NCBI RefSeq assembly: GCF_009759665.1
Contig: NZ_WQNE01000009.1
Location: forward strand, 146,471 to 210,470
Direction: 5' to 3'
DNA from: Bradyrhizobium cajani
Lineage (GTDB): Bacteria > Pseudomonadota > Alphaproteobacteria > Rhizobiales > Xanthobacteraceae
DNA: 64,000 bases
Every line of letters begins with the position of its first letter. The first letter of the stretch is position 1. The notes beneath the pieces are model-generated. The model did not search any database and was not told the origin of the DNA. It saw only the letters and a list, made by a program, of their open reading frames with translations. Below are positions 9,677-16,881 of the stretch, in pieces. The position numbers were made by a program, and so were the translations under genes.

Positions 9677-9777
9677 GCGAAAATCTCTTGCGACATGTTG
9701 CTCCGGAACGTAAGCCCGCAAGGCATGAACGACAAGACCTCGAGCCCTGCGCTTGGGGATGAGAGGGGCCTCCAGCC

Positions 9778-11112
9778 ATGACCCAGCGTTTCGATGTGAT
9801 CCTTAGGGGTGGCACCGTCGTCAACCAGGACGGCGAGGGCCTCCGCGACATCGGCATCGCGAATGGCCGTATCGCCGAGATCGGCGCGCTGTCGCAAGCT
9901 TCCGCCGCCGAGGTGATCGACTGCAAGGGCCTCCACATCTTGCCCGGCGTGATGGATACGCAGGTGCATTTCCGCGAGCCCGGACTGGAGCAGAAGGAAG
10001 ACCTCGAGACCGGCTCGCGCAGTGCCGTGATGGGCGGCGTCACCGCCGTGTTCGAGATGCCGAACACGGCGCCGCTCACGGTGACCGAGGCCACCTTCAC
10101 CGACAAGGTGAAGCGCGCCCATCACCGCATGCACTGCGATTTCGCCTTCTTCATCGGCGGCACCCGCGAGAACGTGCAGGACCTGCCGGTGCTCGAACGC
10201 GCGCCGGGCTGCGCCGGCGTCAAGGTGTTCATCGGGTCCTCGACCGGCGCGCTGCTGGTGGAGGACGACGAAAGCCTGCGCCGCATCTTCCAGGTGATCC
10301 GCCGCCGCGCCGCTTTCCACGCCGAGGACGAATACCGGCTCAACGACCGCAAGCCGCTGCGCATCGAGGGCGATGCGCGCTCGCATCCGGTCTGGCGCGA
10401 CGAGACCGCGGCGCTGATGGCGACGCAGCGGCTGGTGAAGCTCGCGCATGAGACCGGCAAGCGCATCCACGTGCTGCACATCTCCACCAAGGAGGAGATC
10501 GAATTTCTGCGCGACCACAAGGACGTCGCCTCCTGCGAGGCGACGCCGCATCACCTCACGCTGGTCGCGCCCGAATGCTACGAGCGGCTCGGCACGCTGG
10601 CGCAGATGAACCCGCCGGTGCGCGGGGCCGATCACCGTGCCGGCATCTGGCGCGGCATCGAGCAGGGCATCATCGATGTGCTCGGATCCGACCACGCTCC
10701 GCATACGCTGGAAGAGAAGCAGAAGACCTATCCGGCCTCGCCCTCCGGCATGACCGGCGTGCAGACGCTGGTGCCGCTCATGCTCGATCACGTCAATGCC
10801 GGCCGGCTGTCGCTGGCAAGGTTCGTCGATCTCACCAGTGCCGGTCCCGCGCGCCTCTACAACATGGCCTGCAAGGGCCGCATCGCGGCGGGTTACGATG
10901 CCGACTTCACCATCGTCGACCTGAAGCGCAGCGAAACCATCACCAACAAATGGGTCGCCTCCAAAGCCGGCTGGACACCCTATGATGGGTTGCGCGTCAC
11001 CGGCTGGCCCGTCGGCACCTTCATCCGCGGCCGCCGCGTGATGTGGCAGGGCGAGCTGGTGACGCCGTCGCAGGGCGAGGCGGTGCGGTTTCTGGAGACG
11101 CTGAAGCAGTAG
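9778..11112 (+). CDS. pyrC: Dihydroorotase-like amidohydrolase
   Basis: 444 residues, amidohydrolase superfamily. The dihydroorotase signatures are present: HFREPG, EMPNT, HVLHIST, the metal His in EATPHHLTL, and the Asp/His region GSDHAPHTLEEK. Dihydroorotase closes carbamoyl-aspartate to dihydroorotate in pyrimidine synthesis. One point is odd. The first metal motif, usually DxHxH, reads DTQVH here (around residue 62), so a zinc-ligand His is replaced by Gln. The carbamylated Lys region is less clear. It may be an active variant or a non-catalytic paralogue; there is no pyrB nearby to decide. Confidence 0.85.
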   Translation: MTQRFDVILRGGTVVNQDGEGLRDIGIANGRIAEIGALSQASAAEVIDCKGLHILPGVMDTQVHFREPGLEQKEDLETGSRSAVMGGVTAVFEMPNTAPLTVTEATFTDKVKRAHHRMHCDFAFFIGGTRENVQDLPVLERAPGCAGVKVFIGSSTGALLVEDDESLRRIFQVIRRRAAFHAEDEYRLNDRKPLRIEGDARSHPVWRDETAALMATQRLVKLAHETGKRIHVLHISTKEEIEFLRDHKDVASCEATPHHLTLVAPECYERLGTLAQMNPPVRGADHRAGIWRGIEQGIIDVLGSDHAPHTLEEKQKTYPASPSGMTGVQTLVPLMLDHVNAGRLSLARFVDLTSAGPARLYNMACKGRIAAGYDADFTIVDLKRSETITNKWVASKAGWTPYDGLRVTGWPVGTFIRGRRVMWQGELVTPSQGEAVRFLETLKQ

Positions 11113-11146
11113 CGTGCTGCTGTTGGGAGGCGTGTCTCCCCACACC

Positions 11147-11226
11147 CGTCATTGCGAGCGCAGCGAAGCAATCCAGAGTCTTCCCGCGGCGGCAGTCTGG
11201 ATTGCTTCGCTGCGCTCGCAATGACG
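11147..11226. repeat. REP-like palindrome with 31-bp perfect arms
   Basis: CGTCATTGCGAGCGCAGCGA... through CAATCCAGA on the left is exactly the reverse complement of TCTGGATTGCTTC... through CAATGACG on the right, with a spacer of ~18 bases. The same family recurs at 25361-25417 and 63783-63879. As RNA it would form a very stable hairpin, possibly ending pyrC transcription. Confidence 0.8.
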
Positions 11227-11269
11227 AGAGGAGAGGTCTACACTTTCTCTCGAACGGGAGAGTAGTCTT

Positions 11270-12139
11270 ATGTCCCAACCGGCACCCCTCATCACCACCG
11301 AGCAACTCGCCGCCATCCTCGGCGACCCCAACCTCCGCCTCTACGATTGCACGACCTACAACGAGCCGGTGCCGCCGGGCAGCGATGTGCCGTACCGCGC
11401 CGTCCCCGGCGACAAGACCTTCGCGGCCGGCCACATTCCCGGCGCCGATTTCCTCGACCTGCAAGGCGAGTTCTCCGACACCTCGGCGCAGCAGTTTTTC
11501 ATGATGCCCGATGTGGCCCAGCTCGAAGCCGCTTTCGGCCGCCACGGCCTCGACGCCTCCAAGACCATCGTGCTCTACAGCATCGGCACCATGATGTGGT
11601 CGACGCGGTTCTGGTGGATGCTGCGTTCGCTGGGCGTCGACGCGCGTGTGCTCGATGGCGGTTTCGACAAATGGAAGGAGGAGGGGCGGCCGGTCGAGAC
11701 CGGCGCACCGAAGGGTTATCCCGCCACGACCTTCAACGCGTCGCCGCGCGCGGGCTTCTTCGTCGACAAGAACGTCGTGAAGGCGCGGATCGGCGATCCC
11801 GCGACGATCATCGTCAACGCGCTCGGGCCGCAGTTTCATCGCGGCCTCGAACCGAGCCGCTATGGCCGGCCGGGCCGCGTTCCCGGCAGCGTCAACGTTC
11901 CCGCCGCAACGCTCGCCAATGCCGACAAGACGCTGACGTCGCTTGCGGACGCCGAAGCCAAATTCGCCGCGGCAGGCGTCACGCGCGACAAGAATGTGAT
12001 CTGCTATTGCGGCGGCGGCATCTCGGCCACGATCGACCTGCTCCTGCTCACGCAGCTCGGCTACGACAAGCTGACGCTGTACGATGCGTCCATGGGCGAA
12101 TGGGCGAGGGATCAGTCGCTGCCGATTGAAACGGATTAG
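11270..12139 (+). CDS. Thiosulfate/3-mercaptopyruvate sulfurtransferase (two-domain rhodanese)
   Basis: 289 residues with two rhodanese modules. The N-terminal inactive module includes AGHIPGADFLDLQGEFSD and 'LYSIGTMMWSTRFWWMLR'. The C-terminal module has RVPGSVNVPA and the active-site loop CYCGGGISA, with the catalytic Cys near residue 247. Such enzymes move sulfane sulfur from thiosulfate or mercaptopyruvate to cyanide or thiols. No signal peptide, so cytoplasmic. It stands alone after the palindrome. Confidence 0.9.
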   Translation: MSQPAPLITTEQLAAILGDPNLRLYDCTTYNEPVPPGSDVPYRAVPGDKTFAAGHIPGADFLDLQGEFSDTSAQQFFMMPDVAQLEAAFGRHGLDASKTIVLYSIGTMMWSTRFWWMLRSLGVDARVLDGGFDKWKEEGRPVETGAPKGYPATTFNASPRAGFFVDKNVVKARIGDPATIIVNALGPQFHRGLEPSRYGRPGRVPGSVNVPAATLANADKTLTSLADAEAKFAAAGVTRDKNVICYCGGGISATIDLLLLTQLGYDKLTLYDASMGEWARDQSLPIETD

Positions 12140-12184
12140 GCTGTTTCTTGCCCGCTCCTGCCCTCCAGCGGAGTAAAAAAGTCG

Positions 12185-12212
12185 GGAACCTTTTTCCTCG
12201 GCCCGCATCCAA
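12185..12212 (+). promoter_or_regulatory. Putative ECF promoter: GGAAC-N17-ATCCAA (site 1)
   Basis: GGAAC at 12185-12189 and ATCCAA at 12207-12212, upstream of the ECF sigma gene. Exactly the same arrangement occurs at 12962-12989 upstream of the next gene. The -10 half overlaps an ATG at 12212, which argues that the sigma gene starts downstream at 12248. Confidence 0.6.
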
Positions 12213-12247
12213 TGTCCGGAACGAAGCGAAACAAGCAGGTTACCGCC

Positions 12248-12952
12248 ATGCAACGGACCGCAGCCGGCCTGTCCGCCGATGCCAGGACATCAGAAATCAG
12301 GATATCGGAAGCCGAACTGATCGACCGCGCGCGGGGCCGGGACGAGGCCGCGCTGCGTGAGATCATGCAGTCCAACAACCGCAGGCTCTACCGCCTCGCA
12401 CGCGGGATCCTGCGCAGCGACAGCGAAGCCGAGGATGTGGTGCAGGAAACCTATGTCCGCGCCTTCACTCATCTCGATGGCTTCAGGGGCGACTCCGGGC
12501 TGTCGACCTGGCTGTCGCGCATCGCCATCAACGAAGCGCTTGGCCGGGCGCGGAGCGCAAGGCCGCATGTCGAGCTCGACGCGGTGCCGGAAGAAGCGCT
12601 CGACGCGCAGATCATAAAATTTCCCGCTTCCCCTCCAGGCGATCCGGAAAGGACCATGGCCCAACGTGAAATCCAGCGCGTCGTCGAACGCGCCATCGAC
12701 GAGTTGCCGGATGTCTTCCGCATGGTGTTCGTCGCGCGGGTCATGGAAGGGATGAGCATCGAGGAGACCGCCGATCTGCTTGGCGTGAAGCCCGAAACCG
12801 TGAAGACGCGGCTGCATCGCGCCCGCACCATGCTGCGCGAGAATGTCGAGAAGGAGATCGGTCCGGTGGTGATGGACGCGTTCCCGTTCGCCGGCTGGCG
12901 CTGCGAGCGCCTGACCGTGTCGGTGCTGAAGCGGCTCGGAATCGGCGGCTGA
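12248..12952 (+). CDS. ECF-type RNA polymerase sigma factor
   Basis: 234 residues. Sigma region 2 (~25-95) includes 'DEAALREIM', 'SDSEAEDVVQETYVRAFTHL' and the DNA-melting segment FRGDSGLSTWLSRIAINEAL. Region 4 (~140-195) includes 'LPDVFRMVFVARVMEGMSI' and the helix-turn-helix ETADLLGVKPETVKTRLHRA. A C-terminal tail of about 35 residues contains FPFAGWRCER. The start is ATG 12248, because an ATG at 12212 lies inside the promoter motif. No anti-sigma gene is adjacent, which is unusual for this class. The matching motif before the next gene suggests that it drives itself and the DUF4142-cupredoxin pair. Confidence 0.92.
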   Translation: MQRTAAGLSADARTSEIRISEAELIDRARGRDEAALREIMQSNNRRLYRLARGILRSDSEAEDVVQETYVRAFTHLDGFRGDSGLSTWLSRIAINEALGRARSARPHVELDAVPEEALDAQIIKFPASPPGDPERTMAQREIQRVVERAIDELPDVFRMVFVARVMEGMSIEETADLLGVKPETVKTRLHRARTMLRENVEKEIGPVVMDAFPFAGWRCERLTVSVLKRLGIGG

Positions 12953-12961
12953 AGTTTTTCG

Positions 12962-12989
12962 GGAACGTTCGCGCGGAATTGCCATCCAA
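12962..12989 (+). promoter_or_regulatory. Putative ECF promoter: GGAAC-N17-ATCCAA (site 2)
   Basis: GGAAC at 12962-12966 and ATCCAA at 12984-12989, with the same spacing and the same -10 hexamer as site 1. It lies 53 bases before the DUF4142 start. Shared use by the preceding sigma factor is an inference. Confidence 0.6.
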
Positions 12990-13041
12990 CCTGTGCAAGC
13001 AACACGCCGGGAAATCCCCGGCAGCACAGGAGTGTCAAACC

Positions 13042-13575
13042 ATGTTCGTTCGTTGGAGCACGGCGATCGCCGCCGCAATTCTGTTGTCGGGCCCCGCGCT
13101 GCTGCAAGGCGCGATCGCCGCCGACAAGCCCACCGACCCGCAGATTGCCCACATCGCCTATACCGCGGGCGTGATGGACATCAACGCAGCCAAGCAGGCG
13201 CAGAAGAAGGCGAAGAACAAGGACGTGAAGGCTTTTGCCGAGGACATGCTGCGCGACCACGAGGCCGTCAACAAGCAGGCGCTCGCGCTGGTCAAGAAGC
13301 TGAACGTCACGCCGGAAGACAACGACACCAGCCGCACGCTGTCGAAGCAGGCGAGCGACAAGCTGGCTGAGCTCGACAAGCTGGACGGCGCTGCTTTCGA
13401 CAAGGCCTATGTCGCGAACGAGGTCGCCTACCACAAGGCTGTCAACGGCGCGCTGGAAACCCAGCTCATTCCGTCCGCCAACAATGCCGAGCTGAAGAGC
13501 CTGTTGCAGACTGGCCTGAAAATTTTTCAGGGTCATCAGCAACATGCCGAGCACGTCGCGGCCGAGCTGAAATAG
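13042..13575 (+). CDS. DUF4142 periplasmic protein
   Basis: 177 residues. A signal peptide (MFVRWSTAIAAAILLSGPAL, cleavage probably after AIAADK) precedes a four-helix DUF4142 domain with its typical features. These are 'YTAGVMDINAAKQAQKKAKN', 'VKAFAEDMLRDHEAVNKQAL' and a C-terminal 'FQGHQQHAEHVAAELK'. The domain is predicted to be a ferritin-like bundle; its function is not established. Start ATG 13042 follows CAGGAG. The cupredoxin gene starts 10 bases after the stop, so they form an operon. Two more members lie at 54682-55200 and 59208-59759. Confidence 0.88.
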   Translation: MFVRWSTAIAAAILLSGPALLQGAIAADKPTDPQIAHIAYTAGVMDINAAKQAQKKAKNKDVKAFAEDMLRDHEAVNKQALALVKKLNVTPEDNDTSRTLSKQASDKLAELDKLDGAAFDKAYVANEVAYHKAVNGALETQLIPSANNAELKSLLQTGLKIFQGHQQHAEHVAAELK

Positions 13576-13585
13576 GGAGCGCGGG

Positions 13586-13906
13586 ATGAAGCCGGGACGC
13601 CTCACCTCGATCGCGCTCGCGGTCGTCCTTCTGCCGATGGTCGTCCCGGCGCGCGCCGCGACCATGGAGATCTCGATGGAGAATCTCGTGATCGTACCGG
13701 CCGAAGTCTCGGCCAAGGTCGGCGATACCATCGAATGGATCAACAAGGATGTCTTCGCCCACACCGCCACGGCGAAGAACGGCGATTTCGACGTGACGCT
13801 CCCGCCGAAGAAATCGGCTACGCTCGTTTTGAGGAAGGCAGGAACGGTCGATTATTACTGCCGCTATCACCCCAACATGAAGGCGACTCTCAAGGTCGAG
13901 CCGTGA
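13586..13906 (+). CDS. Secreted cupredoxin (blue-copper-like) protein
   Basis: 106 residues with a signal peptide (ending near VPARAATME) and one cupredoxin domain. The type-1 copper ligands are visible: His in FAHTATA, then Cys, His and Met in YYCRYHPNM. It is plastocyanin/pseudoazurin-like and would carry electrons or bind copper in the periplasm. It lies 10 bases after the DUF4142 gene, in the same operon and probably under the ECF-type promoter at 12962. A terminator-like hairpin (TTCCCGA/TCGGGAA) lies at 13923-13941 but has no T-run. Confidence 0.88.
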   Translation: MKPGRLTSIALAVVLLPMVVPARAATMEISMENLVIVPAEVSAKVGDTIEWINKDVFAHTATAKNGDFDVTLPPKKSATLVLRKAGTVDYYCRYHPNMKATLKVEP

Positions 13907-13954
13907 GGGGTGGGGGAGCGCATTCCCGAACGTGTCGGGAACATCTCCCGGCTA

Positions 13955-14080
13955 CGGCAAGACTAATGCTTGTCCTCGGGGACCGGCTTCCGTGCGATAA
14001 ACACAGCAGACTTCGCGAGCCTTTTCGCGAAGTCATTCATCCGTAAACTGGCCCCGCCCGCGTGGCGGGGTCATTTTTGA
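13955..14080 (+). ncRNA. Candidate small RNA with two hairpins
   Basis: The non-coding stretch between the cupredoxin and the next gene holds a perfect hairpin, GACTTCGCGA/TCGCGAAGTC, at 14009-14035. After 16 bases comes a GC-rich terminator hairpin with a T-run (14052-14077). I recognise no known family. It may simply be the 3' UTR of the cupredoxin operon. Confidence 0.3.
14052..14077 (+). terminator. Rho-independent terminator
   Basis: Stem CCCCGCC/GGCGGGG (14052-14070) with a 5-base loop, followed by TCATTTTT. It would end transcripts from the cupredoxin operon or the candidate small RNA. Confidence 0.75.
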
Positions 14081-14087
14081 GCAGGGC

Positions 14088-14354
14088 TTACTGCCGTGCG
14101 AGGCTGACCGAGAATTCGCCGTTGCGGATGCGGCCGGGAAAGCCCTCGACGAACTTCGCCACCGCGTCCTCGCCATAGGTGCCGACGAGCTCGGCAAAGG
14201 CCGCAAACAGGCTCGCTTGGGCCAGGCAATCGCCGTCGACGCCGTCATGGCGCGCTTCGGCCCAGGCCTCGTTCAGATAGCTGAGTGCGGCCTGTTTCTG
14301 CTCGTGATCGGGCAGCGGCGCGCGGTCGGGGGCGTAGGAAATCGGCTGGCTCAT
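14088..14354 (-). CDS. Small conserved hypothetical protein
   Basis: 88 residues, soluble and mostly helical ('QKQAALSYLNEAWAEARHDG', 'AQASLFAAFAELVGTYGED', 'KFVEGFPGRIRNGEFSVSL'). No signal peptide, membrane segment or motif that I recognise. It ends just inside the terminator on the other strand and stands alone. The frame has the GC-rich third positions of real genes here. Confidence 0.65.
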   Translation of the reverse strand: MSQPISYAPDRAPLPDHEQKQAALSYLNEAWAEARHDGVDGDCLAQASLFAAFAELVGTYGEDAVAKFVEGFPGRIRNGEFSVSLARQ

Positions 14355-14497
14355 GAAACTCGATCAGGACTGGGGCGCGATCCACGGCGATGCGCTGCAC
14401 GAGTGGTGTAGCACGCGGATTAACGCCCGCTAGGCCACATCTTTAGGAACGGTTAATGGCTGTGAACAAAGTCGATGACAGGGTTCCCGTTACTATC

Positions 14498-14597
14498 ATT
14501 CCGGGGCGCGACGAAGTCGCGAGCCCGGAATCCATCGGGCCGCGGAGACTGCCGCTTGATGGATTCCGGGCTCGCGCTGTGCGCGCCCCGGAATGAC
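14498..14597. repeat. Long intergenic palindrome
   Basis: ATTCCGGGGCGCG...GCGAGCCCGGAATCCATC on the left pairs with GATGGATTCCGGGCTCGC...GCGCCCCGGAAT on the right. It occupies most of the 254-base gap between two minus-strand genes. The 'CCCGGAATCCATC' core is common in Bradyrhizobium intergenic repeats (from memory, unchecked). Confidence 0.65.
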
Positions 14598-14608
14598 GGA
14601 GAGAGAAA

Positions 14609-14986
14609 TCAGTTCGCGTAGCGCGCCGTGAGATCGCGCGAAATCTTCGAGCCTTCCTCGATATAGCGGCGGATCGCCACCGTCGCGGCGGGCGTGCAGC
14701 TCCGGTAGGTCTGCTGGAAGCCGTTATAGCCGCGGTTGAAGCCGGCGATCATGCGGGTGCGGCGTTCACCGGAGGGGGTTTCGGCATCGATCAGCGCCTG
14801 CATCTCGGTGCGCCATTTGTTGCCCTCGTTGGCCCCGCAGATGCCGCGCAGATAGTGCAGGCCGCCGAGGATCTCGGCCAGCCGCTGCAAGTCGCCGTCA
14901 AACGGCGCCGCCACGGCCTGGGCCCGAGCGGGCGCGGAGCCGCAGGCGAGAATCAGGGCGAAAATGGCCAGAAATCGCATGGACAT
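14609..14986 (-). CDS. TIGR02301-type secreted protein
   Basis: 125 residues with a signal peptide (FLAIFALILACGSAPARAQA). The mature part has 'ILGGLHYLRGICGANEGNKW' and 'GFNRGYNGFQQTYRSCTPAA', which match the uncharacterised Rhizobiales TIGR02301 family. Two conserved Cys residues could form a disulfide. Start ATG 14986 (or 14980) is preferred over an upstream in-frame start at 15022, because it places the signal peptide at the N-terminus. It follows the NUDIX gene by 46 bases. Confidence 0.8.
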   Translation of the reverse strand: MSMRFLAIFALILACGSAPARAQAVAAPFDGDLQRLAEILGGLHYLRGICGANEGNKWRTEMQALIDAETPSGERRTRMIAGFNRGYNGFQQTYRSCTPAATVAIRRYIEEGSKISRDLTARYAN

Positions 14987-15032
14987 CGGCGGGTGTATGC
15001 CCCCTCGGGGCCAATGACGCAAGGAGGGGCGA

Positions 15033-15467
15033 TCAGGGGCCGATCAGGCGGCTGGCCGACTGGATGACCTCCTCCAGCCCCCCGGTCAGCTTGAGGTCGC
15101 CGAGGCCGGCAAGGGCATCCGGGGCGATCCAGCGGAAATCGTCGAGCTCGTCGTTCAGGGCCGGCTCCTTGGCCAGCCAGCGGGCGGCAAAGGACATGAT
15201 CAGGTAGTGGCCCGCGCCGGCCGCGACCGGCAGCACCTCGCGCCAGCCGGCAAGGCCGACGATCTCGATCTGAAGCCCGGTCTCCTCGTCGACCTCGCGC
15301 GTCAGGGCCTGGTGCAGCGATTCGCCGAACTCGACCCGGCCGCCCGGCAGCGAATAGAACCCTTTGGCGGGCGAGCGGGCGCGGCGGACCAGCAGCACCT
15401 TGCCGTCGCGGAAAATCGCCGCGCTGACCGCGAGCTGGGGATGGCTGGGCTGGACGACGCCGGCCAT
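15033..15467 (-). CDS. NUDIX hydrolase
   Basis: 144 residues. A complete Nudix box is present: GGRVEFGESLHQAL followed by TREVDEETGLQ, which fits GX5EX7REUXEEXGU. It hydrolyses a nucleoside diphosphate linked to another group; the substrate is not determined. ATG 15467 is chosen because it lies 5 bases after the stop of the upstream gene and gives a normal family N-terminus ('HPQLAVSAAIFRDGKVLLV'). Confidence 0.88.
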   Translation of the reverse strand: MAGVVQPSHPQLAVSAAIFRDGKVLLVRRARSPAKGFYSLPGGRVEFGESLHQALTREVDEETGLQIEIVGLAGWREVLPVAAGAGHYLIMSFAARWLAKEPALNDELDDFRWIAPDALAGLGDLKLTGGLEEVIQSASRLIGP

Positions 15468-15471
15468 TGGC

Positions 15472-15972
15472 TCAGTTCGCCATGATGGTGTCGACGTCGG
15501 CTTCCGCGCCGCCGTTGATGATGCCGCCGCAGGCCGCAATCAGCGGCTTCACCCATGCGGTGGCCTGCTCGGCGAGCCGGACCCGGGTCGTGTCCTTCTC
15601 GACCTCGCGCATGGCGGAACCAACTGCGGTCAGGATCGAGGTCATGGTGTCGGTGATGTGGTCGAACTGGGCACGCACGTTGGGATCGGCCTTCTCATAG
15701 GCTTCGATCGCCAGATCCCGCGCCTTGAAATTGGAGGCCGTGAAATGCTCGGCATAGGACAGCGGCGACCAGGTCAAAAAATCTTCCGCGCATTCCGGCA
15801 TGTCCGGGACCATTTCCAAGAGCATCACGGCTTCATTGAAATGGTTGAGATAGTCGGTGGCAAGCCCGGTCCGCGGGTTGATGTTGGCGACGCGCAGCCG
15901 CTCGGCCCAGGCGGCGGCCTCGGGGCCCGTCTGTACATGCGTCCGCGCGGGTTGGGAGACCGTTGAGCTCAT
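15472..15972 (-). CDS. Conserved hypothetical protein
   Basis: 166 residues, soluble and helical, with no motif I recognise ('RVANINPRTGLATDYLNHFN', 'LTWSPLSYAEHFTASNFKAR', 'AACGGIINGGAEADVDTIMA'). Similar proteins occur next to NUDIX genes in Bradyrhizobium, from memory. It is the first gene of a minus-strand operon with the NUDIX hydrolase, 4 bases apart. The upstream gap of 63 bases separates it from the divergent SRAP gene. Confidence 0.75.
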   Translation of the reverse strand: MSSTVSQPARTHVQTGPEAAAWAERLRVANINPRTGLATDYLNHFNEAVMLLEMVPDMPECAEDFLTWSPLSYAEHFTASNFKARDLAIEAYEKADPNVRAQFDHITDTMTSILTAVGSAMREVEKDTTRVRLAEQATAWVKPLIAACGGIINGGAEADVDTIMAN

Positions 15973-16035
15973 CGGCCGCAGTGTTAACGTTCGGGGTTAA
16001 AAGGACCTGAACGGACCCTATATAGACGCCCAAGG

Positions 16036-16794
16036 ATGTGTGGACGATTCGTCATAACTTCGGCCCCCGCGGCTTTGCGGCAACTGTTCGGCTATGTCGA
16101 GCAGCCGAATTTCCCGCCTCGGTACAACGTGGCCCCGACACAACCGATTCCGGTCGTATGGATCGACAATGGCGCGCGCCATTTCCGACTGATGCGCTGG
16201 GGCCTGCTGCCGGGCTGGGTCAAGGACCCCCGTGGATTTACGCTTCTGATCAACGCGCGCTCGGAAACGGTGCTGGAGAAGCCCGCCTTCAAGAACGCAA
16301 TTCGCCGGCGGCGCGGGCTGATCCCGGCCGATGGATATTACGAGTGGAAGGCCATTGACGGCCGCAAGCAGCCCTTCTTCATCCACCGCGCCGACGGCGA
16401 GCCTCTTGGTTTTGCTGCGGTGTTCGAGACCTGGGTTGGGCCGAACGGCGAGGAGCTCGACACGGTCGCGATCGTCACCGCGGCGGCGGGCGAAGATCTC
16501 GCCGCGCTGCATGACCGCGTGCCCGTCACCATCAACCCGCGCGATTTCGAGCGCTGGCTCGACTGTCGCGGCGACGAGATCGACGCCATGCTGCCGCTGC
16601 TGACCGCCCCGCGCATCGGCGAATTCGCCTGGCATCCGGTCTCGACCCGCGTCAACCGCGTCGCCAATGACGACGAGCAATTGCTGCTGCCGATCAGCGC
16701 GGAGGAGATGGAGGCGGAGACGCCGAAGCCGAAGAAGGTGGCGCGGAAGACGGCCGTCGGATCGGCGGATGACGGGCAAGGGTCGTTGTTTTAG
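16036..16794 (+). CDS. SRAP/HMCES-family abasic-site peptidase (YedK-like)
   Basis: 252 residues. It starts MCGRF, where Cys2 becomes the catalytic nucleophile that cross-links to abasic sites in single-stranded DNA. Other family residues are Asn in RYNVAPTQ, Arg/Trp in LMRWGLLPGW, INARSET, the Glu in GYYEWK, and His in FAWHPVS. The C-terminal ~35 residues are a Lys-rich tail. The family is called SOS-response-associated, but I find no GTTC-N7-GTTC box upstream. Confidence 0.92.
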   Translation: MCGRFVITSAPAALRQLFGYVEQPNFPPRYNVAPTQPIPVVWIDNGARHFRLMRWGLLPGWVKDPRGFTLLINARSETVLEKPAFKNAIRRRRGLIPADGYYEWKAIDGRKQPFFIHRADGEPLGFAAVFETWVGPNGEELDTVAIVTAAAGEDLAALHDRVPVTINPRDFERWLDCRGDEIDAMLPLLTAPRIGEFAWHPVSTRVNRVANDDEQLLLPISAEEMEAETPKPKKVARKTAVGSADDGQGSLF

Positions 16795-16812
16795 GCGAGG
16801 CCACAAACTCCG

Positions 16813-16861
16813 CTGTCGTCCCGGATCTGCGCTCGCTCCGCTCGCTTGTCCGGGACGACAG
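16813..16861. repeat. Short palindrome, possible terminator
   Basis: CTGTCGTCCCGGA / TCCGGGACGACAG arms surround 'GCGCTCGCTCCGCTCGC'. The repeat lies between convergent genes and belongs to the same family as 7391-7523. Confidence 0.6.
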
Positions 16862-16881
16862 TGGAGTGTGTGGCACGATCG

